Source of the DNA: Microbacterium oleivorans
GTDB lineage: Bacteria > Actinomycetota > Actinomycetes > Actinomycetales > Microbacteriaceae
Direction: 5' to 3'
DNA length: 64,000 bases
NCBI RefSeq assembly: GCF_001644225.1
Contig: NZ_LSTV01000005.1
Location: 438,144-502,143, forward strand
This document shows positions 6,782 to 15,977 of this stretch, in pieces. A model generated the notes under the pieces. It was not told where the DNA came from and did not search any database. It was given only the letters and a program-made list of their open reading frames with translations. The position numbers were made by a program, and so were the translations under genes. Position 1 is the first letter of the stretch. Each line of letters starts with the position of its first letter.

Positions 6782-7497
6782 GCGCCGCCGTCCTGCAGCT
6801 GGTGGGGGTCACGCAGCAGTACGGCGAGGGCGAGACGAGCGTCTCGGCACTGTCGGGCGTCGATTTGACGGTCGACAAGGGGGAGCTCGTCGCGATCATG
6901 GGAGCGTCCGGTTCGGGCAAATCCACGCTCCTGTCGATCGCGGGCGGGTTGCAGAAGCCCACCAGCGGCGAAGTCGTCGTCGAGGGGACGTACCTTTCGA
7001 CGGCGACACGTCGCGATCTCGCGCAGCTCCGGCGGCGCTCCCTGGGATTCGTCTTCCAGGACTTCAATCTCATCCCGACCCTCACGGCCGTCGAGAACGT
7101 GACGCTGCCGCTCGAGCTCGACGGCTTCCGGGCCCGAGTGGCGCGCCGTGCGGGTCGGGATGCGCTCGCCTCGGTCGGTCTCGAGGACAAGGTGGACGCC
7201 TACCCCGACGACCTGTCGGGCGGTCAGCAGCAGCGCGTCGCGATCGCCCGCGCGGTGGTCGGCGGCCGCCGACTGATCCTCGCCGACGAGCCGACCGGTG
7301 CGCTCGACTCGGCCACGGGGGAGGCGGTCATGAAGATGATCCGCCACCGCGTCGACCAGGGGGCCGCCGGCATCCTCGTCACCCATGAGCCGCGCCATGC
7401 GGCGTGGGCGGACCGCATCGTGTTCCTCCGCGACGGTCGCATCGTCGACGAGTCGCAGCGTCACGGCGCGGACGCGTTGCTGTCGGGCACGCGATGA
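6778..7497 (+). CDS. ABC transporter ATP-binding protein (MacB/LolD type)
   Basis: A 239-residue ATPase. Walker A is GASGSGKST (42-50), the Q-loop Q94, signature LSGGQQQR (146-153), Walker B LILADEP (166-172) and switch His203. The VFQDFNLIPTLTA segment is typical of the MacB/LolD/FtsE class that partners FtsX-like permeases. GTG at 6778 overlaps the PadR stop (GTGA), and the stop overlaps the permease start (ATGA), implying translational coupling. It powers the permease encoded next. Confidence 0.95.
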   Translation: MSAAVLQLVGVTQQYGEGETSVSALSGVDLTVDKGELVAIMGASGSGKSTLLSIAGGLQKPTSGEVVVEGTYLSTATRRDLAQLRRRSLGFVFQDFNLIPTLTAVENVTLPLELDGFRARVARRAGRDALASVGLEDKVDAYPDDLSGGQQQRVAIARAVVGGRRLILADEPTGALDSATGEAVMKMIRHRVDQGAAGILVTHEPRHAAWADRIVFLRDGRIVDESQRHGADALLSGTR

Positions 7498-10352
7498 CCG
7501 CGGTGCAGGACCGGCCCCGAGCGGATGCCGGGGCGCGCCGCCGCGCCGAGCGGCCCACGCCGTCGCGCACGGCGCGGGTGCGCGTCGCCGTGCGCATCGC
7601 TCGGCGCCAGGTGCGCCGCGCGTGGGTGTCGTCGCTGCTCATCATGACGCTCATCGCGCTACCGATCGCGGGGATGGCGGGGGTCGCGGTGTACGTCGCG
7701 AGCATGATCGCGACACCGGCGGAGCGCGTGGCGGTGCAACTCGGAGAGATGCAGGGCTGGGTGGAGCCGATCGGCGTCCCCGATGCGGGGTTCTGGCAGG
7801 CGCCGGACGAGCCGTACTCGTACGGGTACGGGACAGGGCCGGAGTGGACCTCCGAGGCAGAGGGGGAACCGTTATCGGACCCCACCTCCGCGCTGCCCGC
7901 GGGGACCGAGACGATCGAGGTGTCGCAGGGACGCGAGCGCGTCCAGACGAGCGCGGGGATCGCGGCGATCCGGGCCTGGGCGGGCGACATCGGGGATCCT
8001 CGGTTCACGGGTCGTTTCGACATGGTCTCGGGGAACGCGCCGAACGGCGACGGCGAGGTCATGGTGACCACCGCGACACTCGATCGTGTGGGGGCGCGGG
8101 TGGGCGGAGAGCTGCGCCTGGTCGACTCGGATGACGTCCTTCGGATCGTCGGCACCTTCGATGCCGCGGAGCTCGCCGATACCGAGAGCGCTGTCGCCTT
8201 CCCGGACGCGGACCGCTTCGAGGGGGCGACCTGGTACCTGCCCGAGACCTCCCTGTCGTGGACGGAGATCCGGAAGTTGAACGAGCAGGGCATCGGGGTC
8301 TACTCGCGCGAGGTGGTCCTCGACCCACCGGCGTTCTCTTGGCCGGACGGTTCTCAGGTGTACACCGCGGCGACAGCGGAAGAGCAAGGACTGCTCGCCC
8401 TGGCAGCGGGCCTGGGCGCGGGTGGCCTCGCGGCCGCCTACATGGTGGTGATGCTCGCTGGAGCGGCCTTCGCGGTGAGTGCGCGGCGACAGCAGCGTGC
8501 TCTCGCTATCGCGGCCAGCGTGGGTGCCGACACGCGGGACGTGCGCAGAATCGTCCTCCTCCAGGGGACGGTGCTCGGTCTCGTCGCCGGCGGCGTGGGG
8601 CTCGCCGCCGGCGTCGGATTGGCGGCCGTCGTGATGCGGCTGACGGACACCGGCTCGGCGATGCAGTTCTGGGGCTTCCATGTGCCCTGGGTCATCCTCA
8701 TCGGCATCCTGCTCTTCTCGACGCTCGTCGGGACGGCGTCCGCATTCGTGCCCGCCCGGTCCGTCGGGCGATCGGACACGATCAGCGCGCTTCGCGGAGC
8801 ACGTCGTCCCCAGCGGGTGAATGCTGCGCGGCCGCTGTGGGGATCGCTGCTGATCCTCGTCGGCGTCGTCGTCACGATCCTCTGCGGCGTGGCGGCAGCG
8901 GCCGTCGCTGCGGACACGATGCTCCCCTGGGACTCGCCCTTCCGGTGGCTCCCCGTTGTGGGCATCATCGCGGGGCCCGTCCTGGCGCAGGTGGGCATCC
9001 TCATCTCCGGGCGGTGGCTGCTCTGGCTGGCTTCACGGCTGCTGTCTCGGTTCGGCATAGCGGCGCGGATGGCGTCGCGAGATGCGGTCGCGAACGGCGC
9101 TCGGACGGTGCCGGCGTTCGCGGCCATCGGCGCCACGGTGTTCGTCGGCGTGTTCGCGGTCGGGGTCGGGATGATGTCGGCCGGGACGCAGGTGCGGACG
9201 TGGGACTACTCCGCGCCGATCGGGACCGTGACCGCCGACGTGTCGAGCATGGACGGGGACCAGCTCGACCCGACCGTACGGCTCGCCGTGTTCGAGGACG
9301 TCCGCGACGCCTTCGAGCAGGCGGGGGCGACGGCGACCGCGCTCGTGCAGCGCCAATACCAGCTGTACTGGAGCGGCGAGGAGGTCATCCCCGGCGACGC
9401 TGTGCGGGCGACCGTCATGGTTCCCCAGCGGAACCTGCTCAGCGGGGACGACACCGATCAGGGATGGTCGGGAGTCTTCGACGATCCGACCAACAACATC
9501 GCCGTGATGGACGCGTCGGACGTTCCGACCGTGATGGGGGTCGAACTGAGCGCCGCCGACAAGAGGGCGTTCGAGCAGGGCGCTGCGCTGATCACTGACA
9601 GCGACCTGATCACCGATGGACGCATCGACGTCGCCGCGTGGACCGAGCAGGAATGGGCGACGGGCAAGGCGCCGGACAACATCTTCGCTCCAGCGAACGA
9701 TGCCGCGTTCGCCGAGCCGCAGTGGCGGACGACCCTCCCCGCGATCGCGCTCGACGCGCCGGATCAGCCGCTGAGCGTTGTGCTGCATCCGTCTGCCGCT
9801 GAGGAGCTCGGCCTGAACCTGGAGCCGACGGCCCTGTTCGCGGCGATGCCCGAGGACTCCCCGTATCGGAACTGGGATCGGGCGTACGCGCTGGGGGACA
9901 GCCTGACGACCAACGACCACTCGGTCTACGTTTCCGTGGAGACCGGCCCGCCGAGCCCCGCTGCCTGGCTCGTCCCGCTGCTCGCGGCCGTCGCCGTCCT
10001 CGTGCTCGGCGCGAGCGCCGTCGCGCTCGGGCTCGCGCGGTTCGAGCGTCGGCCCGACGACGCGACCCTCGCCGCCGTGGGCGGCACGCCGGGACTCCGG
10101 CGTCGCATCGGGTTGTGGCAGGGGCTCGTGATCGCCGGGTTCGGCACGTTCGCGGGGGCGGCCGCCGGCATCCTTCCACCGATCGGGTTCTGGCTGCAGT
10201 CGCAGACGTCCGGGGAGCCGATGAACCTCGCCGACATCCCGTGGTGGCTGCTCGGGGCGCTCGCCGTCGCCCTGCCGCTCGGGATCGCGGCCGTGAACTG
10301 GCTCGTGCCGCCCCGCGAGCCCGAGCTCACGCGACGCAACGTCATCGCGTGA
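7494..10352 (+). CDS. FtsX-like ABC transporter permease
   Basis: A 952-residue membrane protein. An N-terminal membrane segment (about 45-70) is followed by a large extracytoplasmic domain, then three segments of a first FtsX domain at about 300-430, two linking hydrophobic segments near 455-530, a second FtsX-like start (about 540-580), another extracytoplasmic domain, and three final segments ending in VNWLV near the C-terminus. This duplicated FtsX plan is common in actinobacterial peptide-resistance or lipid exporters. ATG 7494 overlaps the ATPase stop. Substrate unknown; PadR linkage suggests an inducible efflux role. Confidence 0.9.
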   Translation: MTAVQDRPRADAGARRRAERPTPSRTARVRVAVRIARRQVRRAWVSSLLIMTLIALPIAGMAGVAVYVASMIATPAERVAVQLGEMQGWVEPIGVPDAGFWQAPDEPYSYGYGTGPEWTSEAEGEPLSDPTSALPAGTETIEVSQGRERVQTSAGIAAIRAWAGDIGDPRFTGRFDMVSGNAPNGDGEVMVTTATLDRVGARVGGELRLVDSDDVLRIVGTFDAAELADTESAVAFPDADRFEGATWYLPETSLSWTEIRKLNEQGIGVYSREVVLDPPAFSWPDGSQVYTAATAEEQGLLALAAGLGAGGLAAAYMVVMLAGAAFAVSARRQQRALAIAASVGADTRDVRRIVLLQGTVLGLVAGGVGLAAGVGLAAVVMRLTDTGSAMQFWGFHVPWVILIGILLFSTLVGTASAFVPARSVGRSDTISALRGARRPQRVNAARPLWGSLLILVGVVVTILCGVAAAAVAADTMLPWDSPFRWLPVVGIIAGPVLAQVGILISGRWLLWLASRLLSRFGIAARMASRDAVANGARTVPAFAAIGATVFVGVFAVGVGMMSAGTQVRTWDYSAPIGTVTADVSSMDGDQLDPTVRLAVFEDVRDAFEQAGATATALVQRQYQLYWSGEEVIPGDAVRATVMVPQRNLLSGDDTDQGWSGVFDDPTNNIAVMDASDVPTVMGVELSAADKRAFEQGAALITDSDLITDGRIDVAAWTEQEWATGKAPDNIFAPANDAAFAEPQWRTTLPAIALDAPDQPLSVVLHPSAAEELGLNLEPTALFAAMPEDSPYRNWDRAYALGDSLTTNDHSVYVSVETGPPSPAAWLVPLLAAVAVLVLGASAVALGLARFERRPDDATLAAVGGTPGLRRRIGLWQGLVIAGFGTFAGAAAGILPPIGFWLQSQTSGEPMNLADIPWWLLGALAVALPLGIAAVNWLVPPREPELTRRNVIA

Positions 10353-10367
10353 GCCCGGCTCGGCGAT

Positions 10368-11750
10368 TCAGAGCCGAGCGGATGCCTCGGTCAGCACGCT
10401 CCGCAGGATCCCCTCGATCTCAGCGAACTCGGCCGGCCCCATGGTGAGGGGCGGGGCGAGCTGGATGACGGGGTCGCCGCGGTCGTCGGCGCGGCAGTAG
10501 AGACCCGCGTCGAACAGCGCCTTCGAGAGGAAGCCGCGCAGCAGGCGCTCGGATTCGGCGGCGTCGAAGGTCTGCTTCGTCGCCTTGTCCTTCACCAGCT
10601 CGATGCCGAAGAAGTAGCCGTCACCGCGGACGTCGCCGACGATCGGCAGGTCGAGGAGCCGCTCGAGCGACGCGCGGAAGACGGGCGAGTTCTCGCGGAC
10701 GTTCTGCAGCAGCCCCTCCTCCTCGAAGATGTCGAGGTTCTCCATCGCCACCGCCGTCGAGACGGGGTGCCCGCCGAACGTGTACCCGTGCGGGAACGAC
10801 GTCGTCCCGTGCGAGAACGGCTCATGGATGCGGTCGCTGACGATCGTGCCGCCGAGCGGCGAGTACCCGCTCGTGACGGCCTTCGCGAACGTGATCATGT
10901 CGGGCTGGTAGCCGTAGCGGTCGGCACCGAACCACTCGCCCAGGCGGCCGAACGCGCAGATCACCTCATCCGAGACGAGCAGCACGTCGTGCCGGTCGCA
11001 GATCTCGCGGACGCGCGCGAAGTAGCCGGGCGGCGGCGGGAAGCATCCACCCGAGTTCTGCACCGGTTCGAGGAAGACCGCCGCGACAGTGTCGGCTCCC
11101 TCGAAGAGGATCGCCTCCTCGATGCGGTCTGCCGCCCAGGTCCCGTACTCCTCAGGGGTGGTGCCGGTGAAGCCCTGCTCGGCGGCGCGGTACCAGTTCG
11201 TGTTCGGCACGCGGAATCCGCCCGGGGTCACCGGCTCGAACATCGACTTCATGGCGGGCAGCCCCGTGATCGCCAGCGCGCCCTGCGGCGTGCCGTGGTA
11301 GGCGACGAAACGCGAGATCACCTTGTGCTTCGTGGGCTTGCCCTGCAGCCGCCAGTACTGCTTGGCGAGCTTGAACGCCGTCTCGACCGCCTCGCCGCCG
11401 CCGGTCGAGAAGAACACGCGGTTCAGATCGCCGGGGGCGAGGTGCGCGAGGCGGTCGGCGAGCTCGATCGCGGACGGATGCGCGTACGACCAGATGGGGA
11501 AGAACGCGAGCTCCTCGGCCTGCCGCGCCGCCGCCTGAGCCAGCCGGGCACGGCCGTGCCCCGCGGCGACGACGAAAAGACCCGACAGCCCGTCGATGTA
11601 CTTCTTGCCGCTCGCATCCCAGATGTGGTGCCCCTCGCCCTTGACGATGATCGGGACGCCCGCCCCCTCGGTCATCGACGACTGCCGCGCGAAATGCAGC
11701 CACAGGTGGTCGCGGGCCATCGCCTGCAGCTCGGTCTCGGATGCTGCCAT
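10368..11750 (-). CDS. Class III aminotransferase (putrescine/omega-amino acid type)
   Basis: A 460-residue PLP enzyme. The cofactor aspartate is in LVSDEVICAFGR (D261) and the Schiff-base lysine in FAKAVTSGYSP (K290). FFSTGGGEAVE (113-123) is the phosphate-binding loop. The overall pattern resembles SpuC-like putrescine:pyruvate or omega-amino acid:pyruvate transaminases. GGAGGA lies upstream of ATG 11750. It is the last gene of the agmatine operon, 59 bases after the decarboxylase, so oxidation of a diamine to an aminoaldehyde is the likely step. Substrate inferred from context. Confidence 0.88.
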   Translation of the reverse strand: MAASETELQAMARDHLWLHFARQSSMTEGAGVPIIVKGEGHHIWDASGKKYIDGLSGLFVVAAGHGRARLAQAAARQAEELAFFPIWSYAHPSAIELADRLAHLAPGDLNRVFFSTGGGEAVETAFKLAKQYWRLQGKPTKHKVISRFVAYHGTPQGALAITGLPAMKSMFEPVTPGGFRVPNTNWYRAAEQGFTGTTPEEYGTWAADRIEEAILFEGADTVAAVFLEPVQNSGGCFPPPPGYFARVREICDRHDVLLVSDEVICAFGRLGEWFGADRYGYQPDMITFAKAVTSGYSPLGGTIVSDRIHEPFSHGTTSFPHGYTFGGHPVSTAVAMENLDIFEEEGLLQNVRENSPVFRASLERLLDLPIVGDVRGDGYFFGIELVKDKATKQTFDAAESERLLRGFLSKALFDAGLYCRADDRGDPVIQLAPPLTMGPAEFAEIEGILRSVLTEASARL

Positions 11751-11795
11751 GGGTTCCTCCGTACGTCGTTGTGGATGGGGGAGCGGATGCCGGGC

Positions 11796-11821
11796 GTCAG
11801 CGCATCGTGTCAGCGCATCGT
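11796..11821. repeat. 13-bp tandem duplication at a stop codon
   Basis: The 13-mer GTCAGCGCATCGT occurs twice head to tail (11796-11808 and 11809-11821). The right-hand copy contains the TGA of the decarboxylase on the minus strand; the other copy lies in the spacer. It looks like a small slippage duplication with no effect on the protein. Confidence 0.7.
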
Positions 11822-13171
11822 GTCCAAGATCCCGACGAGGTCCTCGAACGTCGTGCGGGGGTTGAGGATCGCGAATCGGGCGTTCGTGCGGCCGGCGTGG
11901 CTGGACGGGGTGACGAAGGCGTGCTGGTCGTCGAGCAGGCGGTTCGACCAGGCCGTGTAGTCGTCCTTGCTCCAGCCGCGCCGCTCGAAGACGACGACGC
12001 TCAACTGCGGACGGCGCACGAGTTCGAGCTCCTCGCGCGACTCGATCTCGGCGGCGATGCGCTCGGCGAGCGAGATGGAACACGTGATCGCCTCGCGGTA
12101 GACCTCGGCGCCGTAGGTCGCGAGCGAGAACCACAGCGGCAGTCCGCGGGCCCGTCGCGTGAGGTGCGCGGCGAAGTCCGACGGGCTCCAGTCGCTCGTC
12201 TCGGTGAGGGTGTCGAGGTACTCCGCGTGCTGCGTGTGCGCGCGACGGCCGAGCTCGGGGTCGCGGTACAGCAGCGCACACGCGTCGAACGGGGCGAACA
12301 GCCACTTGTGCGGGTCGACGATGAGCGAGTCGGCGTGCTCGATGCCGGCGAAGTAGTGCCGGGCCTCGGGTGAGAGTGCAGCCGCGAGGCCGTAGGCGCC
12401 GTCGACGTGCAGCCACGCCCCGAACTCGCGGGTCACCTCGGCGACCGAGGCGACGTCGTCGACGATCCCGAAGTTCGTCGAGCCCGCGGTGGCCACGACG
12501 GCGAAGACGCTGTCGCCGTGCTCCTCGAGGGCGGCGCGCACCGCGTCGCCGTGCAGGACACCCCCGGCATCCGGAGCCACGGGCACGACCTCGACGTCCA
12601 TCACACGGGCCGCCGACGCGATCGACGAGTGCGCCTCGGCGGAGCAGACGACGCGCCAGCGGTCGGGACGGATGCCGCGGTCCCGCGCGGTCTCGCGTGC
12701 GGCCACGAGCGCCGACAGGTTGCCGAGGGTGCCGCCCTGCACGAAGACGCCGCCGGCCGTCGCGGGCAGACCGAACTCGCCGGCGAGCCACCGGAGCACC
12801 TCGTTCTCGGCGTGGACGGCGCCCGCGCCCTCGAGCCAGGACCCGCCGTAGAGCGCGCTCGCCGAGACGACGAGGTCGAACGCGGCAGCCGCCTTCGACG
12901 GCGCGCTCGGGATGAACGACAGGTACCGCGGGTCGTCGGTCGTGATGCACGCGGGAGCGAGCACGTGCTCGAAGACGCCGAGCGCCTTGCGCGCCCCGAT
13001 GCCCTGCTCGGTGATCGTCACGCCGGCCAGGCGGGCGAGCTCGGCGGGCGGCAACGGCTTGTCGAGCGGATTGTCGTCCGTCAGCAGCCGCTGCCGCGAG
13101 TAGTCGAGGACGAGGTCGACGATCTGACGGGTCTCGTCGGTCACGTCGTGCATACGGGCGGGCTGGGTCAT
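11810..13171 (-). CDS. Group II PLP-dependent decarboxylase
   Basis: A 453-residue enzyme of the aromatic-amino-acid/diaminobutyrate decarboxylase family. It has the stacking His in AEAHSS (H181), the cofactor aspartate in HVDGAYG (D257), and lysine K289 in DPHKWLF. ATG 13171 overlaps the amidase stop. In an operon with agmatine deiminase the attractive idea is that it makes or consumes an amine of this pathway, but group II enzymes are best known for Tyr, Dopa, Trp, Glu and diaminobutyrate. Substrate is therefore open. Residue 1-30 region is somewhat short of the usual N-terminal swap domain. Confidence 0.88.
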   Translation of the reverse strand: MTQPARMHDVTDETRQIVDLVLDYSRQRLLTDDNPLDKPLPPAELARLAGVTITEQGIGARKALGVFEHVLAPACITTDDPRYLSFIPSAPSKAAAAFDLVVSASALYGGSWLEGAGAVHAENEVLRWLAGEFGLPATAGGVFVQGGTLGNLSALVAARETARDRGIRPDRWRVVCSAEAHSSIASAARVMDVEVVPVAPDAGGVLHGDAVRAALEEHGDSVFAVVATAGSTNFGIVDDVASVAEVTREFGAWLHVDGAYGLAAALSPEARHYFAGIEHADSLIVDPHKWLFAPFDACALLYRDPELGRRAHTQHAEYLDTLTETSDWSPSDFAAHLTRRARGLPLWFSLATYGAEVYREAITCSISLAERIAAEIESREELELVRRPQLSVVVFERRGWSKDDYTAWSNRLLDDQHAFVTPSSHAGRTNARFAILNPRTTFEDLVGILDTMR

Positions 13172-14880
13172 CGGTTCTCCGAGGTCGAGCGGGGGAGCGC
13201 GGGTGTGCGCGGCGGTCGGGTCCGGCGGGTGCCCAGACGTTCGAAGGCTACGCCCAGGCGCAGCAGCGCGGTGTCGTCGTAGGCGCGGCCCGCGATCGTG
13301 AGGCCCACCGGCATCCGCGTGTCGGTCATCGTGCCCAGCGGCACGGTCACGGTCGGGATGCCGAGATGCCGGATCGCGAGGTTGCCGTTGGCGATCCAGA
13401 CGCCGTTGCGCCAGCCGAGGTCGGCCGAGACCGGGTTCACGTCCATGTCGGCGGGACCCACGTCGGCGACGGCGGGGAAGACGACGGCGTCGAGGCCGGC
13501 GGCATCCATCCACTCCTCCAGGTCGGTGCGGCGGACGCGTTCGAGGGCACGCAGACCCTCCTCGAGCTCGGGCATGTCGCCCAGCCCGGCGCCCGGATGC
13601 GCGCGCACCCAGTCGGGGTACTCGGCGATGTCGTCGTCGAAGCCGGTGTACCGGTCGGGGAGCGCCCCGGGCGGATGCGGGAAGATCGTCGCGCCGTCGA
13701 CGTCGGCGAGGGTCGAGAGCGCGGGGTCGCCGTTGGCGGCGAGGAAGTCGTCCCACGCCCACGCCGACAGGTCGACGATCTCGCGCTGCAGATACCCCTC
13801 GGGGACGCGGTCGCGGATGGTCGAGGCTCCCGCGCGGTCGCCCTCGTACCGGCTCACGACGGGGAAGTCGACCTCGACGACGGTCGCGCCCGCGGCTTCG
13901 AGGTCGGCGCGGGCCGCACGCCACAGCGCGAGGATCGACGGGCGGGTCTCGATCCGCTGACCCGTCGGACCGCCGATGCCCGTGCCGGTCCCGGCATCCG
14001 GGTCCTCACCGATGTACATCCGCGGGATGCCGAGACGCACCCCGGCGAGCGAGGCGCCCTCCGCGAGCGCGGGATACGACGCGGGCCGCACCTGCGACGC
14101 CGCGGGGAGCGTCACCCACGGCTGCACCCGCCAGAAGTCGCCGCGGGTCTCGGTGTCGTCGGCGACGATGACGTCGAGCACCTCGAGCAGGTCGGCCATC
14201 GTGCGGGTGTGCGGCACGACGACGTCCATCGTCGGCACGAGCGGCCAGTTGCCGCGCACCGAGATGACACCGCGCGAGGGCGTGTAGGCGCAGAGCGCGT
14301 TGTTCGACGCGGGGCCGCGACCCGACGACCACGTCTCCTCGCCGAGGCCGAACGCGGCGAAGCTCGCGGCGGTCGCCGTACCCGACCCGTTGGACGAGCC
14401 GGACGCGAACGGCGCGGTCAGCCACGCGGCGTCATACGGACTCTCGGCGCGGCCGTACGCGCCGCGCTGCATGCCGCCGTTCGCCATCGGGGGCATGTTC
14501 GTGAGGCCGAGGCAGATCGCGCCGCCCGCGCGCAGGCGCTCGATCGTGAACGCGTCCCGCTGCGCGACGAGGTCGGCGAAGGCAGGCGACCCGGCCGCGG
14601 CGGTCAGCCCGCGCACGAGGTAGCTGTCCTTCGCCGTGTAGGGGATGCCGTCGAGGGGTCCGAGGGTCTCGCCGCGGGCGCGACGCGCATCGGATGCCGC
14701 GGCCTCGGCTCGCGCGTCTGGGTTGCGGACCACGACGGCGTTCAACGCCGTCTCGGTGTCGGGCCCGTCGTACGCGTCGATGCGCGCGAGGTAGGCGTCC
14801 ACGAGCTCGACCGCCGTGGCTTCTCCGGACTCGAGGGCGGCGCGCAGGTCGGCGATCGGCGCCTCGACGACGTCGATCAT
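13168..14880 (-). CDS. Amidase-signature hydrolase
   Basis: A 570-residue amidase-signature enzyme with the Ser-cisSer-Lys triad visible: K84 in TAKDSYL, S162/S163 in ASGSSNGSG, and the nucleophile S186 in EETWSSGRGP. The C-terminal half is long and contains acidic loops. Both ends overlap neighbours by four bases (ATGA): agmatine deiminase before, decarboxylase after. In standard agmatine pathways the next step, N-carbamoylputrescine hydrolysis, is done by a nitrilase-type AguB, which is absent here; this unrelated amidase is a candidate substitute. That role is inference. Confidence 0.88.
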   Translation of the reverse strand: MIDVVEAPIADLRAALESGEATAVELVDAYLARIDAYDGPDTETALNAVVVRNPDARAEAAASDARRARGETLGPLDGIPYTAKDSYLVRGLTAAAGSPAFADLVAQRDAFTIERLRAGGAICLGLTNMPPMANGGMQRGAYGRAESPYDAAWLTAPFASGSSNGSGTATAASFAAFGLGEETWSSGRGPASNNALCAYTPSRGVISVRGNWPLVPTMDVVVPHTRTMADLLEVLDVIVADDTETRGDFWRVQPWVTLPAASQVRPASYPALAEGASLAGVRLGIPRMYIGEDPDAGTGTGIGGPTGQRIETRPSILALWRAARADLEAAGATVVEVDFPVVSRYEGDRAGASTIRDRVPEGYLQREIVDLSAWAWDDFLAANGDPALSTLADVDGATIFPHPPGALPDRYTGFDDDIAEYPDWVRAHPGAGLGDMPELEEGLRALERVRRTDLEEWMDAAGLDAVVFPAVADVGPADMDVNPVSADLGWRNGVWIANGNLAIRHLGIPTVTVPLGTMTDTRMPVGLTIAGRAYDDTALLRLGVAFERLGTRRTRPPRTPALPRSTSENR

Positions 14881-15911
14881 GCCGTCACCGCCGGCTGCTG
14901 CTGGGTGATGCAGTGGATGCCGCCGCCGCGGGCGAACAGGCCGCGGGCGTCGACCGTGACGACCTCTCGGCCCGGGTACGCCTCGGCCAGGATCGTGCGG
15001 GCCTGCGCGTCGGCCTTCTCCTCGCCGAAGCCGCAGGCGATCACGCCGCCGTTGACGACGAGGTGGTTGACGTAGCTCCAGTCGACCGGCCCGTGGGCGT
15101 CGGTCAGGGTCTCGGGGGCGGGGAGCGACACGATCTCGAAGCGGCGACCGGCGGCATCCGTCTGCCCCTTGAGCTCGGTGTGCAGCTGCGCGGTGACGGC
15201 GTGGTCGGGGTGCGCCGGGTCGCGTTGATCGTGCAGCAGGATGCGGCCGGGCGAGGGGATCGTCGCCACGATGTCGACGTGCCCGTTCGTGCCGAACTCG
15301 TCGTAGTCGCGGGTCAGGCCGCGGCTCAGCCAGACCGCCTTCGCAGCACCGAGCGTGCGGGCCATCTCGGCCTCGACGCGGGCGCGGTCGGCGAAGGGGT
15401 TCCTCCGCGGGTCGAGCTGCACGGTCTCGGTGAGCAGTACGGTCCCTTCGCCGTCGACGTGGATGCCGCCGCCCTCGTTCACGAGGACGGACGAGACGAG
15501 CTCGGCGCCCACCTCGGCGGCGATGAGGCGCGCGTGCGCCGCGGAATCCTGCCACTGCGCCCAGTCGGGCGCACCCCAGCCGTTGAAGATCCAGTCGACC
15601 GCGCCGAGGACGCCGGGGCGCTCGTCGTCGACGACGAAGGTGGGGCCGTGGTCCCGCATCCAGTACTCGTCGACGGGGGCCTCGAAAAGCGTCACTTCGC
15701 CGGGGAGCATGCGGCGTGCGCGCGCCGTCTCGGTCGGATCGACGACCATCGTCACCGGCTCGAACCGCGCGACGGCGGCCGCGACGGCGGCCCAGGTGGC
15801 GTACCCCTCTTCGCGTTCGGCGTCGGTGTCACCCAGGGTGAGACCCTCTCGGGGGAACGCCATCCACGTGCGCTCGTGCGGGGCGGTCTCGCTCGGCATC
15901 CGCCAGGCCAT
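14877..15911 (-). CDS. aguA: Agmatine deiminase
   Basis: A 344-residue guanidino-modifying enzyme that would turn agmatine into N-carbamoylputrescine and ammonia. Key motifs are MRDHGP (85-90), NEGGGIHVD (145-153), GTNGHVD with catalytic His211, and GGGIHCITQQQP with nucleophile C334. Length is close to the usual 340-370. ATG 15911 follows GGAGAC; a longer frame begins upstream but crosses the operator. First gene of a four-gene operon with overlapping stops and starts, divergent from a TetR regulator across a strong dyad. Confidence 0.92.
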   Translation of the reverse strand: MAWRMPSETAPHERTWMAFPREGLTLGDTDAEREEGYATWAAVAAAVARFEPVTMVVDPTETARARRMLPGEVTLFEAPVDEYWMRDHGPTFVVDDERPGVLGAVDWIFNGWGAPDWAQWQDSAAHARLIAAEVGAELVSSVLVNEGGGIHVDGEGTVLLTETVQLDPRRNPFADRARVEAEMARTLGAAKAVWLSRGLTRDYDEFGTNGHVDIVATIPSPGRILLHDQRDPAHPDHAVTAQLHTELKGQTDAAGRRFEIVSLPAPETLTDAHGPVDWSYVNHLVVNGGVIACGFGEEKADAQARTILAEAYPGREVVTVDARGLFARGGGIHCITQQQPAVTA

Positions 15912-15936
15912 GGCGTCTCCCTCGGGTGTCGGGTAG

Positions 15937-15960
15937 CTTATTGATCGTTTGATCAACAAG
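15937..15960. promoter_or_regulatory. TetR operator dyad between aguA and its regulator
   Basis: CTT-a-TTGATC-gttt-GATCAA-c-AAG forms a 24-base dyad; the core TTGATC (15941-15946) / GATCAA (15951-15956) is perfect. It sits between the divergent agmatine deiminase and TetR starts, in an AT-richer gap, and is the obvious shared operator. Binding is inferred. Confidence 0.65.
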
Positions 15961-15977
15961 GGGAGGGTATCGAGTCC

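Noticed and set aside
10368..12950. Continuous 860-codon minus frame suggesting an aminotransferase fusion
   Set aside because: The first part is the out-of-frame shadow of the decarboxylase; a good ribosome site and family-like start are at 11750.
13366..15075. Plus-strand ORF of 569 codons
   Set aside because: Antisense to amidase and agmatine deiminase, both with intact catalytic motifs.
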